64,000 bases of DNA from Brasenia schreberi (Eukaryota > Streptophyta > Magnoliopsida > Nymphaeales > Cabombaceae), in assembly GCA_036023115.1 (NCBI GenBank), contig JAYKKT010000091.1, positions 31,257,501 to 31,321,500 of the forward strand, given 5' to 3'. The notes beneath the pieces were generated by a model. The model saw nothing but the letters and a program-made list of their open reading frames with translations. It made no database searches and had not been told where the DNA came from. The position numbers and the translations under genes are program-made. Position 1 is the first letter of the stretch, and the number at the start of each line of letters is the position of its first letter. This document shows, one piece after another, positions 1 through 11,644 of this stretch.

Positions 1-879
1 ATATTTATATTTATAGAGAGAGCTCAAGAATCAAGAGAGAGGAGGAAAAGCAAATGTGTTTATTTATATAGAGCATGCAATACGCATATATTCATTGAAT
101 TACACATACAATACAAAATAAACAATTTGTTATTCATCATGGTCGAGCATGTAGTCAGTTATCATTTTGTAAACACTCTTGTAACAATCGTCAAGGAGGT
201 CCATCACATCATGATGTAACGGCCATGAATGTAGGTACTGCTTGATTGTTCGGATCATAGGTCTCATTGTCCACAAGACATTAATAACACACTATAACAA
301 AATTAAAAGATGAATGAACACTTGCAACAGACAAAGTACTGAATATAAAACAAATGAAATATTAATACATTACTTGATCTATAGTTTGTGACTTTGCAAT
401 GTGACTCCTTGATGTTGGATGGAGGTGTCCATATCGACACAAAATATCTTAATAAGAATGGATGTGTCCGTATAACATGCCAACTCATATATGAATCATC
501 ACATTCATGCGAATATGCCGCCTACACACTAAGGTGTTGTGGTTCAAGGCTCTATGAGTGTCACTGTGCATCTTGCGGATGGTACTCCCTTATAAGCATG
601 TGATTTTGTTGGCCTATGTGTTATAATTTGTCTTAATGGTTCAATTGGGATTTACTAACAATGACCAAATTGACGAGTAACTCGGTTTGACATATACGAT
701 TCTACGATATCCAAACATCGAATGCATTCATGGTACATGAACAAGTGATAGGTATCGTTCGTGTATCCATGACAACAATAAGAATACCAAGTGATTTGAG
801 AAAAATAATACATCAAATGATATCATAGTATATAGTAACATTTATTGTATAACACAAATAACAATCAAATAATTACTGC

Positions 880-1790
880 TAAACACATACCTAGTGAGCC
901 TGCATCGAGTCCAACTACTTATGATATGTGGCAAGATGATCAAAAAGACGATGCCTATGAGTGATACTACTCGTTCACCTAGTGGCACGAGATTGATCAT
1001 CAACCTATCCCAAGAAGTGTCTAACTCTAAAAGCTGAAAAATACTCATAAATCTATGCCTACCATATATAAAAATATTATTCTATCACTGAAACAAACAA
1101 GTAGGTCAACACTAATTTATTGCTAAATTCAAATAAACACAATATGGAAACTCTTACCTGCAATAAAATGCTATATCTACCAAGCTAGTGTGTCTCTATA
1201 CACGAAGCCTTTCCTAGTTATTTGTATAAGTAGACCAATGTCATTGTACCCCAAGCATACTTGTCCAACCTTCATAATACAAAAGTCAACAATTGAATTA
1301 TAGAAACTAAGACCTATCCCTCGACTTATCTTCATACATGGTATACCCTATATAATAAAACAAGAATAACAAGGCCTTTTGCTCAGGCGTAATCTTCCAT
1401 CTCTAGACCCATACTTGAAGCATCTCAAACTTTATACCTCTAGACTTTATCTATAATTTCACTTCATCATAATCCATGCCCATCAATTCAGCCATAATAT
1501 CTATCTTATCTATCACAAGTGTGAAGGTTACAAGGCGGCCATCCATCAAAAGGCCTAAAATCTTATGAACATCATGGAGATTAATAATCATCTCACCCAC
1601 GAGATGTGGAAGTTATTAGTGCCAAGTTGTCATCTCAATAAGAGTTGTAAGCAACGGTTGATACAAAGTATGGAACAATGACCCTCCCTACTTGAATGAC
1701 TGAAACCGTGTACCCGGTGCTATGGCTTCTCGTAGAAATGGCTACTCAACCAAAGCATTGTATCTTGTGCGGCATGTAACTAGTTTCAAC
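880..1790 (-). pseudogene. Plant mobile domain (PMD / MAIN-like) pseudogene
   Basis: Minus-strand translation shows the ordered motifs of the plant mobile domain (the 'serine/threonine phosphatase 7 long form'-like family, found in MAIN-type genes and captured by transposons). Near 1615-1665 is PLLTTLIE (family: P-LLTALVERW). At about 1460-1600 is GEMIINLHDVHKILGLLMDG (family: GEMTITLQDV--LLGLPIDG). Near 1220-1270 is YAWGTMTLVYLYK (family: YAWG-A-LAYLY). Near 980-1040 is LLELDTSWDRL. Several stops and frame changes interrupt it (for example two stops just before the GEM motif), so it cannot be translated as it stands. Family members are nuclear proteins linked to silencing and genome stability, or transposon passengers. 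I could not place the N- or C-terminal limits, and no terminal inverted repeat was seen that would decide between a host and a transposon origin. Confidence 0.75.
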
Positions 1791-1799
1791 AATTCCTAT

Positions 1800-4140
1800 A
1801 TATTTTTACACAACATTTGTTAGTAACATATCTAAATTCCTGTACTTAAGATTGACAAAATAAATTACTTTGCTCGTACAAAATCGTATATGTAATACAT
1901 CCTATAAAGTTAGGGAGAAACTCCAAGATTGATGGAGTGACATCATTATTACCCTTTATGGGGTACTCATCGGAATGAAGCTTTGAAGGTTTGGCTTTAT
2001 TATGGTATCCAAAAGAAGTTATGATATAATTTATCTTAAATTATGGTTGCATCATTGGATGATCTACATGTGATGACTCTACGTGTACCCCTCTTCATAT
2101 TGTCGGTGTGATCATCTACCATATATTAACCAAAAGGCATTTCGCCTTCTTGATGATACCATAACAACACGACATTCTACTTGTCCACCTTCATAGGGTA
2201 TACATCCATCACCTCTCCAAACCATTCTTACTAAAAAATCTAAAATGGTTTATTCAAAACGTAGAAGACAAAGGATAAAGAATTCAAAGAATGTGAGCTA
2301 CACATGTCTTGTGTAGAAGACAAACATGCCCAAGATTGCCGTGTAGAGTGGAGTACCATGGCTCAAGCGTGCATGAACAAACGGCGGAATGCATCCTCGT
2401 CGTGCGACTAGAAACAAGGTGACATGCTCTGCCCGCGTCACTGTTTTATAGGAGAAGCGGGTAAATGATTTGGGTGTCGCGCTTCTTTCACGATCACCAC
2501 GGTTTCTAGACATTAGTAGAAAACAAAATTCGATAAAAAATGAACATAAGTTACCTTAGTTGATTTCAATTGATTTAATCAATGATCGTTCCATCCAATT
2601 TACCACAATCCTTTAAAGCACCTACACAATGAAAAATGAAAAAAATAATCGGATGAATGACAACCATGAGATCACAATGGATCCAAATGTTGCACAAGAT
2701 TGAGTATTTACGCTCTCGATTAAGATTGACCAACACACATGAAGAAAGATATTGTTGCCTTGTAGACCTAAGGGGTTGGACTTGATGAGTTGGTGATACC
2801 ATCGTTAAGGTTCTCAACCCAACATGTTGTTAGAGGCTACACAGCTGGACAAGAGGAGAGTTCGAACTACTCCTAGAGCGTAGCTGGTGGTTAAACATAG
2901 GTGTTCCTAATATTGAAAGCATATATGCATTATTGTTGAGTGTGTGATTGTGTATGCATATTTGCAATGATGCCACTGATTTAAAATATGATATAAATTT
3001 CTATATTTCTATAATATATGGTTTGAAACATACATATCATTAGTATGTCGTGATTGTGGAGAGATCTACAAGCACCGTTATTGCTGCATGTATTTTATTT
3101 AATATTACAGGACCTACTTAGAAGAGTTGGAGGATAGGATCTGGAGTTTCTGTTGTAATATGATAGGATTTGATAGGTTGGATATAGTTTGAGTTTTCTC
3201 ATTAAGGAAATGTTCTCTTTGAGATATTGTTTTATATATAAATAAATGAATACAAACGGGATCTTTGATCTTATTGGGTTACACTGCTATTAGTGCATAC
3301 AATACGACTGTACGGCATGAACAGACCCCATATTCACGTTGGATGAGTTCTGTGGATCGTTATAGTTAGGCTTTGGCCTCCCTTTATAATAAGGAAAAAA
3401 GAAGAAAAAGCAAGGAACCTACGGAAAAATGACTAAACACCATACAAATAACAATAACTAAACATGAACACTATATGAAACTAACTTACACGGATAATAT
3501 AACTCATGCAAACATATGACAAAGCGCACACACTGACCCTATATGGAACTAATGGAATACCATAATATAATTAACAGATACATACCATGGACAAGAAACT
3601 AGCATAACATAAAATTATGTTCAGGTTTAAAGCCTCAAGTAGATAGATACCAATCCTAAGTTAGGTTAACTCAAAAATGATATCAAACTTGTCTTCCATT
3701 TCAAATCAGATTGTTGTCCAAACCAACATAGACCCAGGAATTGAAGCGTAACATATCTAAAGTAGCTGTCTAGCATTCAATGCAAGAATAAGTCAATTCC
3801 GTGACGGGATTCAGTGAGGGATGGCTGCCCTCTCTATTCCCTTGATAATTAGCAACAATCTAACGAGGACCCACTCTACTGGCTATTTAGTCAGTGATTG
3901 ATGAGGACATAAAAATCCATAATCTTTTGTAATTGATTTGCCTCTGATTAACCTAAGAAATTTTGATTGGAGCCAATTGGCAACGGGTCGGCGAAGGTAT
4001 ATTTCCTTTAAAAAATAAGTTACACATGAAACATATTCCCTCTTCTTTCGTAAATAATCCTTACAACGCCAATAACCCTCGAGGCCCCCAATTCTTTCCC
4101 CTCCCCGTCTACACAACTTCATAACTACATGCCTTGGCAC
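1800..4140. other. Intergenic, no gene recognised
   Basis: Short open frames occur, for example 2298-2513 on the minus strand, but none matches a family I know. The stretch at 3100-3300, which ends in an AT-rich TATA-like tract and a purine-rich segment, could be old LTR or promoter debris; that is only a guess. Codon-like continuity is absent. Confidence 0.4.
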
Positions 4141-4145
4141 ACCTC

Positions 4146-4289
4146 TCTCTACATGGAGGACCATGGAAGCTTTAGCGGCAATATCTCTCTCTCTCTCTAC
4201 ATGGAGATCCAAGAGCCAAATATACAGGAGAGAGAGAGAGAGAGGGATTACCGCTAAAGCTTCCATGGATCTCTATGTAGAGAGAGAGT
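4146..4289. repeat. Foldback hairpin (long inverted repeat)
   Basis: Two arms of about 56-60 bp are inverted copies around a loop of about 30 bp (about 4200-4228). The left arm contains CCATGGAAGCTTTAGCGGCA followed by a (CT)n run. The right arm contains (AG)n followed by ATTACCGCTAAAGCTTCCAT. Only about five mismatches are visible. Because of the symmetry both strands carry a short open frame starting with the same MEALA residues. It could be a foldback transposon remnant, a MITE core or a transcribed small-RNA hairpin; no flanking duplication was identified. Confidence 0.75.
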
Positions 4290-4884
4290 CCCAGATTAGT
4301 TCTTCAGCATGTCCTAATAACTGGGACTTGTGCCTTTTTCAAGTGAATCACAACTTTCACAAAACATGGATGACTGCCAGCCTTATACAACCTTTTTACA
4401 GACAGCAAGATCGTAAACAGTTTGAATAAGATCAGTTTGTAACCATTAAAGCCCCTACAAAAGGAGAACTGGTCCCAAGTAAGAATTCATCGTCCACTGT
4501 GATCTTTCCAGTACAATCAGGATACAAGAACTCTAAAGTTAAGCGTACTTTGGGTGAGAATTATATACTAGAAATGGCGACCTCAATGTTCTATCTACCT
4601 AATCCCACCTAGCGTATGAAAAGGGCTTGGTTAAGGAATTTACAACTATCAACCCGGTATTGTCTCAAAGAAAATATGTATCCTTCTGATCACATATGAT
4701 AGCTGGACTGCTAGGAGGTTGCAGCTCTCAGCCAAGGGGGCTTAGGGTTTGGATAATAGAAGATCTGAGATCCATCTCAATATAAAATCCATTCTGCCCC
4801 ATAATGTATACATCATGGCAGGATCTAGTTCAGGATATATTCAGAAGATTGTAAGAAATTAATAACACTTATATAGGATATAGG

Positions 4885-5080
4885 CAACTCTGCCCATGTA
4901 AGGAATCCTCCTTGCATGGCCGATCCCAAGCTCGGATAAAGGAAGAGGATTGCATTAGGCTTACGATAACCAGCATAAAACTTTGTCAGACTTATTTACA
5001 AATTATGATATGGCTCTGTGGAAAGAAAGAATCCATGTAGCCGACCCCATCTAGTATGGGAAAAGGCTTAGTTGTTGTTG
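4885..5080 (+). mobile_element. SINE-like / internally deleted RTE element with 13-bp TSD
   Basis: A 196-bp insert is bounded by the exact duplication TATAGGATATAGG (4872-4884 and 5081-5093). Its last about 75 bp, from ATGGCTCTGTGG to the terminal GTTGTTGTTG, match the 3' ends of the RTE LINE copies at 11645-11750 (inverted) and 27170-27241. Its first about 110 bp are unlike those LINE tails. This is the layout expected of a SINE, or an internally deleted LINE, mobilised by the RTE machinery through a shared 3' end. I did not find clear pol III A and B boxes in the head. Confidence 0.75.
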
Positions 5081-5252
5081 TATAGGATATAGGACTTCAT
5101 CCCAACTCCCAAGAGGTTATACTTCCAAGAATCATATATATTTCATAAGTGCCAGTATCACTTAATCTATGATTTTTTTTCTGCATAAAACCATCCATAC
5201 TTGCGAATTTTTTATACTTCTAAGAACAGTAAACAGGTACCAGGAAAACTTT

Positions 5253-8210
5253 TTATACCTGCTCTGAACTTACAACGAGCTTTGCTCCAATCAAGCTGAA
5301 CTGCAAAGATGGGCACACAGGCTCTTTTCTCTGAATCCCACAAATCTCATTTTGAGCTGGAGCCCATACACGTGGAATCTGAAATTCCAGAAAATACTGC
5401 AGCTCCTCTATGGGTGGCTTGTCTGAATATAGTACGGGAAATGAATCAATTAAGACATTGTAATCAGAAGAAAAAAAATAACAATATTGGTGCACAATTT
5501 GGCGAACAGTAACCAATCTTCAGAAGGAAAATAACTACAGCATTAGCCTAGCCAACAGGGTCGCATTTCCATTATGAAAACTGACACAGAAGAGAATTTT
5601 AATGGCAGATTTTAGAGGATTTCAATGGGGAAACTAGGAAGACAAAGTTAGGAGCATGTGCCATCTACATACCACCACAGGTAGCATTCTAACTCTACTT
5701 TTTGAATAACGGTAAGGCCATGATCCAGCATGAGAAGGCCCACATAATTGGCATTCCAACTTGAAAGAAGATGGCTTGCCAAATATACCTCCTAGGGAAT
5801 GTTGTCACAGGTGTGAGGAGCCATTACATTTGTAATCTACATCTTGAAAGCTGAAATTGAGAAGTCTCCCAGTTTTGGGATTCAGGTTTCAAAGTTGAGC
5901 AAACCCAAGAGTGGTATACAACCAAGTTGACACGGTTTCATGCTTGAAGTCATTTTCAGAAAAGGTCAACAGTCAATTCATGAAAAGAAAGATGTTAAGA
6001 AATTGATGGATCAACAGGGTAGAAAAAGAAATTCAAATTGTTTTATATCATATCTAAGTTGAGCAGGAGATTAGGGGAGTCTTTTTGAATTTAAGGCAAG
6101 GAGCCTGCCAAATGTTTGTGTTGCCCCTGCCTAAAGAAACTAATTTTCTTTTGTGTGATGATGGAGAGACCATCACAACTTCTAGCACGAGAAGATCCAC
6201 ATACATGGGCTTCCAACTTGAGAAAGGGATACTAGCTAGACAAATATACCTCCAAGAGTACGTGCGATGTTGTCACAGGTGTGGGGGCCATCACAATTGT
6301 AACCTGCATCTTAGGAGCTAATTTGCAAGTTTTGCAGATTGGGATCTCAAGTTTGAAAAATGAACTCGAGAGAGCTAAAGAGTCACATTTGACACGTTTC
6401 TCATGCATTCAACAATTTGAGAACAAATCTAATTAGAGAAAACAAGAAAAATTGAGAAAATCAGGAACCATACAGTAAACTAACATGCCCTTAATTTCTT
6501 CACGAGAAATGCCTACCAAAACTATGGCCAAGACCAACAGAGACATAGTTATGGCAGACTCATGAAGAAATAGTTTCATTCCCACTATGTTCTAATGAAA
6601 ACTCCCCAAATTTAAAATCACCCATCACAAATTCATCTAGGAAGGAAACCACTTCAATATTAACATGAAGAACAGTTAATTGTGAACATTGTCCAAGATG
6701 CAAGTGCAACAACCATAGTGCAATTTAAAATTTTCATGTGCAATTCATATGTATGTATATTGCCAATCGTTGAATACCTGCAGGCTAGAATGCATTCCAG
6801 AAGAATTTCAGTAACTTCCGAAAGTAAAGTAGTTTTCCTTGCAATACTAAAAGCAAAGGTGGAGAAAGTCAGAAGGACGTATATTTCAGCAACATACTGA
6901 TTAACTTTTTAAGGGTCTGATGTACTGACAAGGTTAACTACTTATGTTTAATTGACAAGAGCACAGACCAATCAAAGAAAAGAAACTGTTGCTTTGACCA
7001 GTTAATGGAAACAAGTATTAACAAGTTTTAATATTGGTAAAAGGTCCATTAATCAAAGATCAGGGAATATATTTATAAACAATACGAGCAGCTTAATCCA
7101 AATTCTTACACTCTAGGTAAAGATCAATTGCACGTGCAAGATGCTTTCTTCCTGGTACACCATCAAGTAAGGAAGAAGTGGGTAAGAAGGTCATATTGAT
7201 GACATCAGGTGCAGCATTTACAGTTGATGCCCACTTGACATGACTCTGGACAAGATCATCACCTCCTCTCCGTCTAAAAATTACTGTAACATCCTGCAGC
7301 CAATCGCTCTATTCAGTCAGCTGAATACTTTTAAAATCATTGACATTAAATTTCACATAAATGTGGAAGAAATATGAGTTTGACAAAAGCAAACTTCAGT
7401 TTCCATCTCCCAAAGTAAAAAGAAAAGTGTATGAATCATGCTTCATTAGGTAATGTGCCGACTCACTTCCATTTCAAGGACCACAAAAGATCAAACTTAC
7501 CTCTTTACCACTTAGATAGGGAGCGCCTGTAGGCTGAGGATGTACTCCTTGGCAGTTGAAATTAAACTGTTCCCCGACCTGTATACTTACTAATTAGTAG
7601 TAACATAGGAGTGGGGCATTCCCAAGAATACTGTTCCATAAACCAAGAGGATATTCTTTGCACATGGAAAAGTAACAGCAGATAATACAAGTGAAACATA
7701 CTGAAGTAGCCTTTTCTCTGGATCTGAATGGACTTGCACTTTGCTGACTTTCAAAGTCTGAAAACCTCTCATCACCAATTTCTTTTATATAGCTACTCAT
7801 TTCGGATGCTGATAGCAAAGATGAATAATGCTGCTTGACATAGATAACATCTCTACCACCAACAGTAGCAGATGTAATAATGTGTACCAAAGCTCTCAAT
7901 AAAACTGAAAAAGTATGTGACTGATCAGTTAGAGTAAAAAGAAAAGTAACGGTTGAAGATATCATCTTTACCTTGCCAAGGATGACGGCTCCCAAGTACT
8001 TGGAACAGCATGCCTAACATCTTCCCCCAAAACCAAGTCAGATTTTTCCAACTTTACCACAAACAGTGAAATGTAGATGCCATCTATAACAAGGGCTTTC
8101 GTTGCAGCTGAATCCACTTGAGAAGAACCAGTGATGTTGAACATGGCGTTGAAGCTACCAAGAGAGCTACTACCAGAAATACCAGCCATCTTGTTGAAAT
8201 ACTCTGCCAT
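5253..8210 (-). pseudogene. MACPF-domain protein pseudogene (CAD1/NSL1-like)
   Basis: Four exons encode the middle of a plant MACPF (membrane attack complex/perforin-like) protein; plant members restrain cell death and salicylic-acid immunity. Exon 7972-8210 has LGSFNAMF, AATKALVIDG and HAVPSTWEP. Exon 7702-7904 has FIESFGTH then TSATVGGRDVIYVKQH and EIGDERFSD. Exon 7110-7293 has DVTVIFRRRGGDD, APDVINMTF and ARAIDLYLE. Exon 5259-5422 has KPPIEELQYFLEFQIPRVWA and QRKEPVCPSLQFSL. GT-AG sites join these in phase. Inside the second exon, just after FGTH (about 7880), the frame slips by a net one base, so the gene is broken unless this is a sequence error. The N-terminal exon before MAEYF and the C-terminal exons after SSEQV were not found on either side. 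The 1.7-kb intron holds an internal duplication. Confidence 0.85.
5690..6400. repeat. Diverged direct repeat inside the MACPF intron
   Basis: About 5690-5960 and 6125-6400 are related copies in the same orientation. Both hold a CCAACTTGA...AAATATACCTCC segment, GTTGTCACAGGTGTG, then CATTACATTTGTAA or CATCACAATTGTAA, and a TTGGGAT...AAGTTTGA-like block. Spacing is about 430 bp. The sequence has no coding signal I recognise; it may be an old tandem duplication of an unknown repeat. Confidence 0.6.
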
Positions 8211-8214
8211 CTAA

Positions 8215-10158
8215 AAAATTGATGAGGGGATGAATCAACGTTGCCAGTCATCACCACATATTGTATAATTTTTCTATTTTCATCTAATTCGGATTTGGAG
8301 TTTGTCAAACAATTTACAAATGTCTGAGCCCAATCGGAAACAAATGCAAAGGCTCTTGAAATCCACCAAACTTCTACAAACAAAAATACACAGATATTGA
8401 AGATTAAACCAACTACTGTATAAATAGTAACTTTGAAAAGGAAAAACCAACTACTGTATAAATAGTAACTTGTGCAGATGCCAGAACTGCAAAAATATTT
8501 TACTATATCATCTAGTTCAGATGCTTCAATCAAAGAGTGCCACTTTGAATACATCAAAGAGAGTAACTCTACAAAGTAATCAAACATGTAAGATATTTCA
8601 TCAGAGCTTTCCATCTAGCTCCTACGTACCAATCTTGCTTATACTGTTAAAACAGAGCTTCACCCTCCTCCTATGATCCTTGCAAATAATGTTGAATTGC
8701 CTTCTTCAACTCATCACTCTTCCTTGTACCATTCAAAGAAGCAAGCTATGGCTATTGCTGGGAGATTCAAGTCATTTCCTCATATATAACACAAAGCTCT
8801 ATTATAAGTGCACATTCCTAAACTTCCCCAGAGTTTCTCAAGATTACTAGATACAGAATTTGCATAACCTTCTAGGAGTTAGTGGGATCATGAAAAAGAG
8901 ATTAATCCCCTAAATAGGGTTGGCAATTTTGGACCGGACGCTAAAAAATGTGTCCAGCTCAGGATGTAAGCACCCCAGGTAGGGTCTGGGTTGGCCCAAA
9001 GCAACCCAAGAAAAGTCCAGCCGTGCCGGCATCAGCTCAGACCCGACTATATAAATATATAATTATATATGTAGTGTGTACATATTATACATATATATCT
9101 TATACAAAATACATACGATAAGCACACATGAATAGTGCGCACGTGTATGTTATAATACATACATATTGTACGTATATCATTATATACAAAATGTAAGATA
9201 TGTGATGCATAATATATGTATATTACATATATACCATATAATATGTTTACAGATACCAGAGTCACAGTTGATTCAACACAGAACCAACACAACACGATAC
9301 GCGTCAGGTCTAGGTTTAAAGAACATGAACCGAAGAAAAATAAGCTCAGATATCAGTAGACTTCATTTAACTTGAAACCAAAGGGATGCGGCCCAAACCC
9401 ATCATGATAATCCACTTTGCCATCCTGCGGCCAACCTAGGAGTCTGGTTCTTGTGAGTCTCACAACCCCAAGCGTTTGCAAATGAACTGAAGGTGAATAT
9501 TCAAATCTGGCTGACTTTAAACAGCACGATCCAAGGTATGATTTAATGTGTTGATTTTGAATAACATGATCGAAGATGTGATTATAGCACTCACATAACT
9601 GGATTGAACCTCATCCTGGATAGAACAACCCTCAGTTGCATTTTATATGCTCTAGGGGGAAAAAGGAAACCTGCGCCACCGAGTCCCCTACCATAACAAA
9701 TGTCCTTTTATGCTCTTATCCACTTTTGGCATCCTGGGGAGAGTGTCATGTTTATTTTTAACGTCAATTGCTTAAGGAAACAAAGAAACATGTAAGATTG
9801 AATGACCAGTGGAAAAGTTATTCCAAACTAAAGTACTCAAGGAATTTAGAAAAAAAATCCATTCCAGTTCTTGAAGAGTTTTCAGCATCTCAGCATCATC
9901 AGAAGCTAGAGCCCAAAACCAGTGAATGTGTAGTTGAGGCTTACTAATAAAAGAGAATGATGTACTGCGTCATATATGCAACCCACATGAATGCTCTACC
10001 CACTCTAAAAGATGCAGCGGAAGGCCTTAAAGGTGTTGTAAGGAAATGATCAAGGTGTTGTAAGGAAATGCTCTACCCACCCAACATTCTGTGATTCAAA
10101 TGTTTTTGTGTGGCTGCTGTCATCCAACCAAATAATCTTATCTATCTATCTATCTATC

Positions 10159-10190
<32 letters not shown>

Positions 10191-11640
10191 TTCCACATCT
10201 TCCAAACAGTGCTGCTGACTACAAAAGAACCACTACATTGTGGCTTGCATCAGAATCTCCTTCCAAAAATGAAGCATAGGGCAATAGGCCTTTTCTCTCA
10301 GAGGATATTCCCAATTTTCAAGGAGGGGAGAAAAAGCCATGATATTGGCCACTTCTTTAATGCCAATCTCGACATGCTCAGTCACAGGTTCATTGGCGAA
10401 GTTTATTTTCCACCACTATGTCAGGACTCCCACCACATCATGCCTAACAATCTGAAATTTGACTGTTTGTGTGGCAGCCACAACGTGAGTTGGCGTCTAG
10501 GTTTTTCCTGAGACATTTTTTGGTTTTTGGTAGAAATCGGGTTCCTTTCAACCAAATTCTTGAGAGGTAGGGGGTAGTTTTGGCTTTTACGTTATTCTCC
10601 TTAATCATTTATAATTCTTCTCAGCTGGAGAAATATGTTGGCCCACCAAAAGATGACTTGGTTGTTCACCAAAGAGTGAAAACTGAAAAGAACAAAATGC
10701 TGAAGTGAAGTAAAGCAAGTACATTATTTTGTTTTCCTCTCTTAAGTGTTCTTTTCAACAATCTTCTTTGAGCTTGCTCAAATTAAAACTTGCATGAACC
10801 ATTTGACTTGTAAAACCCCCTTTCCAACCAAAATTTACCCAGATCTATGATTCAGTTAATCTCTAGTAAAACTTTACCTATAATGAATTAATCAAATTCA
10901 TATTAATCATCGGAGCTGAATTCCTTTCACTCATACCAGATATTCAGCAAGTTTCCATGGCGGGGAAGGAAAAATTACATGCTATTTGCAGCTTGTATAA
11001 TATCAATCACTCGCATCAGTTACTTAGTCCTTGGAGGTAGTTACTGCACATCTCTCTTTCCAATTCTTTGTGTCAGAAGACTTTCATACCGCAGCACTCC
11101 TCTAATTGGCTTCAAACTATAGCCTTTGTTAAGTGCAGCAAGACTCTTTTCTGCTTCCTTCTGATACTAGCCTTCTTTGTACTAGTGTTAGGCTGTTAGC
11201 CGTACCCATAAGGAGGACAATCAATACGTATCAGCTGCAGCGCTTTTTAAACTAAAAATTTAAAAACCCATAGAAGTAGCAGTTGCACATCACTGGCTTA
11301 TGACATGACAGTGTACCACACTGCATTTTCAGTCCACGGTAGTACACACTGGAGAGTGCACTGCAGCGTATTGTGGTGCAATGCGGTGCCTGTCACATCA
11401 AATAAAAGAAACGGAAGAAATAAATCAGTGAACATAATAAAAAACGATGCTATAAATTTATTAAAAAAAAAAAGTAGTATCATACCATATCGGAGTGAGT
11501 TGGTGTCCCAGGATACAAACAGAGGCATGTATACTACATACAATGTTATATCATACCAAAATATCATGGTTCTAAAACTGGAACCATATTATGTTTTCTT
11601 CACTAACCTACTAGTAAACAGTTAAAGACAACTATATGGA
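8215..11640. other. Long stretch without a recognised gene
   Basis: Includes a GGTTGGCAATTTTGGACCGG-type repeat (about 8920-9030) and a very AT-rich stretch of near-palindromic ATATAC/GTATAT runs (9040-9250). It also has a 20-bp tandem duplication of CAAGGTGTTGTAAGGAAATG near 10030-10070 and a (TATC)n-(TA)n-(CA)n microsatellite at 10138-10190. An open frame at 10110-10511 (+) overlaps that microsatellite and matches nothing I know. The missing MACPF 5' exons might be expected here on the minus strand, but I could not find them. Confidence 0.5.
8915..9050 (+). repeat. Dispersed 'GGCAA-TTTGGxCCGxxC' repeat, copy 1
   Basis: The segment starts GGGTTGGCAATTTTGGACCGG and continues with GGTCTGGGTTGGCCC and CAGACCCGAC. 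Related words occur inverted at about 26095-26270 (CAGGTCGGACCTAAAGTTGC) and, more weakly, at 44240-44320 (GGATGGCAATATTGGCC, GACCCGATT). Shared family membership is by eye only. Similar compositionally biased repeats are common in plant genomes; no ends were determined. Confidence 0.45.
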
Positions 11641-11644
11641 AAGA

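Noticed and set aside
8084..8614. 176-residue open frame on the minus strand next to the MACPF exons
   Set aside because: It overlaps the MACPF exon in another frame and its upstream part has no similarity to MACPF N-terminal sequence.
9040..9250. AT-rich palindromic stretch as a replication origin or MITE
   Set aside because: Only alternating ATATAC-type sequence is visible, with no defined terminal repeats or TSD.
10110..10511. 133-residue open frame on the plus strand
   Set aside because: It starts in a (TATC)/(TA)/(CA) microsatellite and shows no motif I recognise. Length alone does not support a gene.
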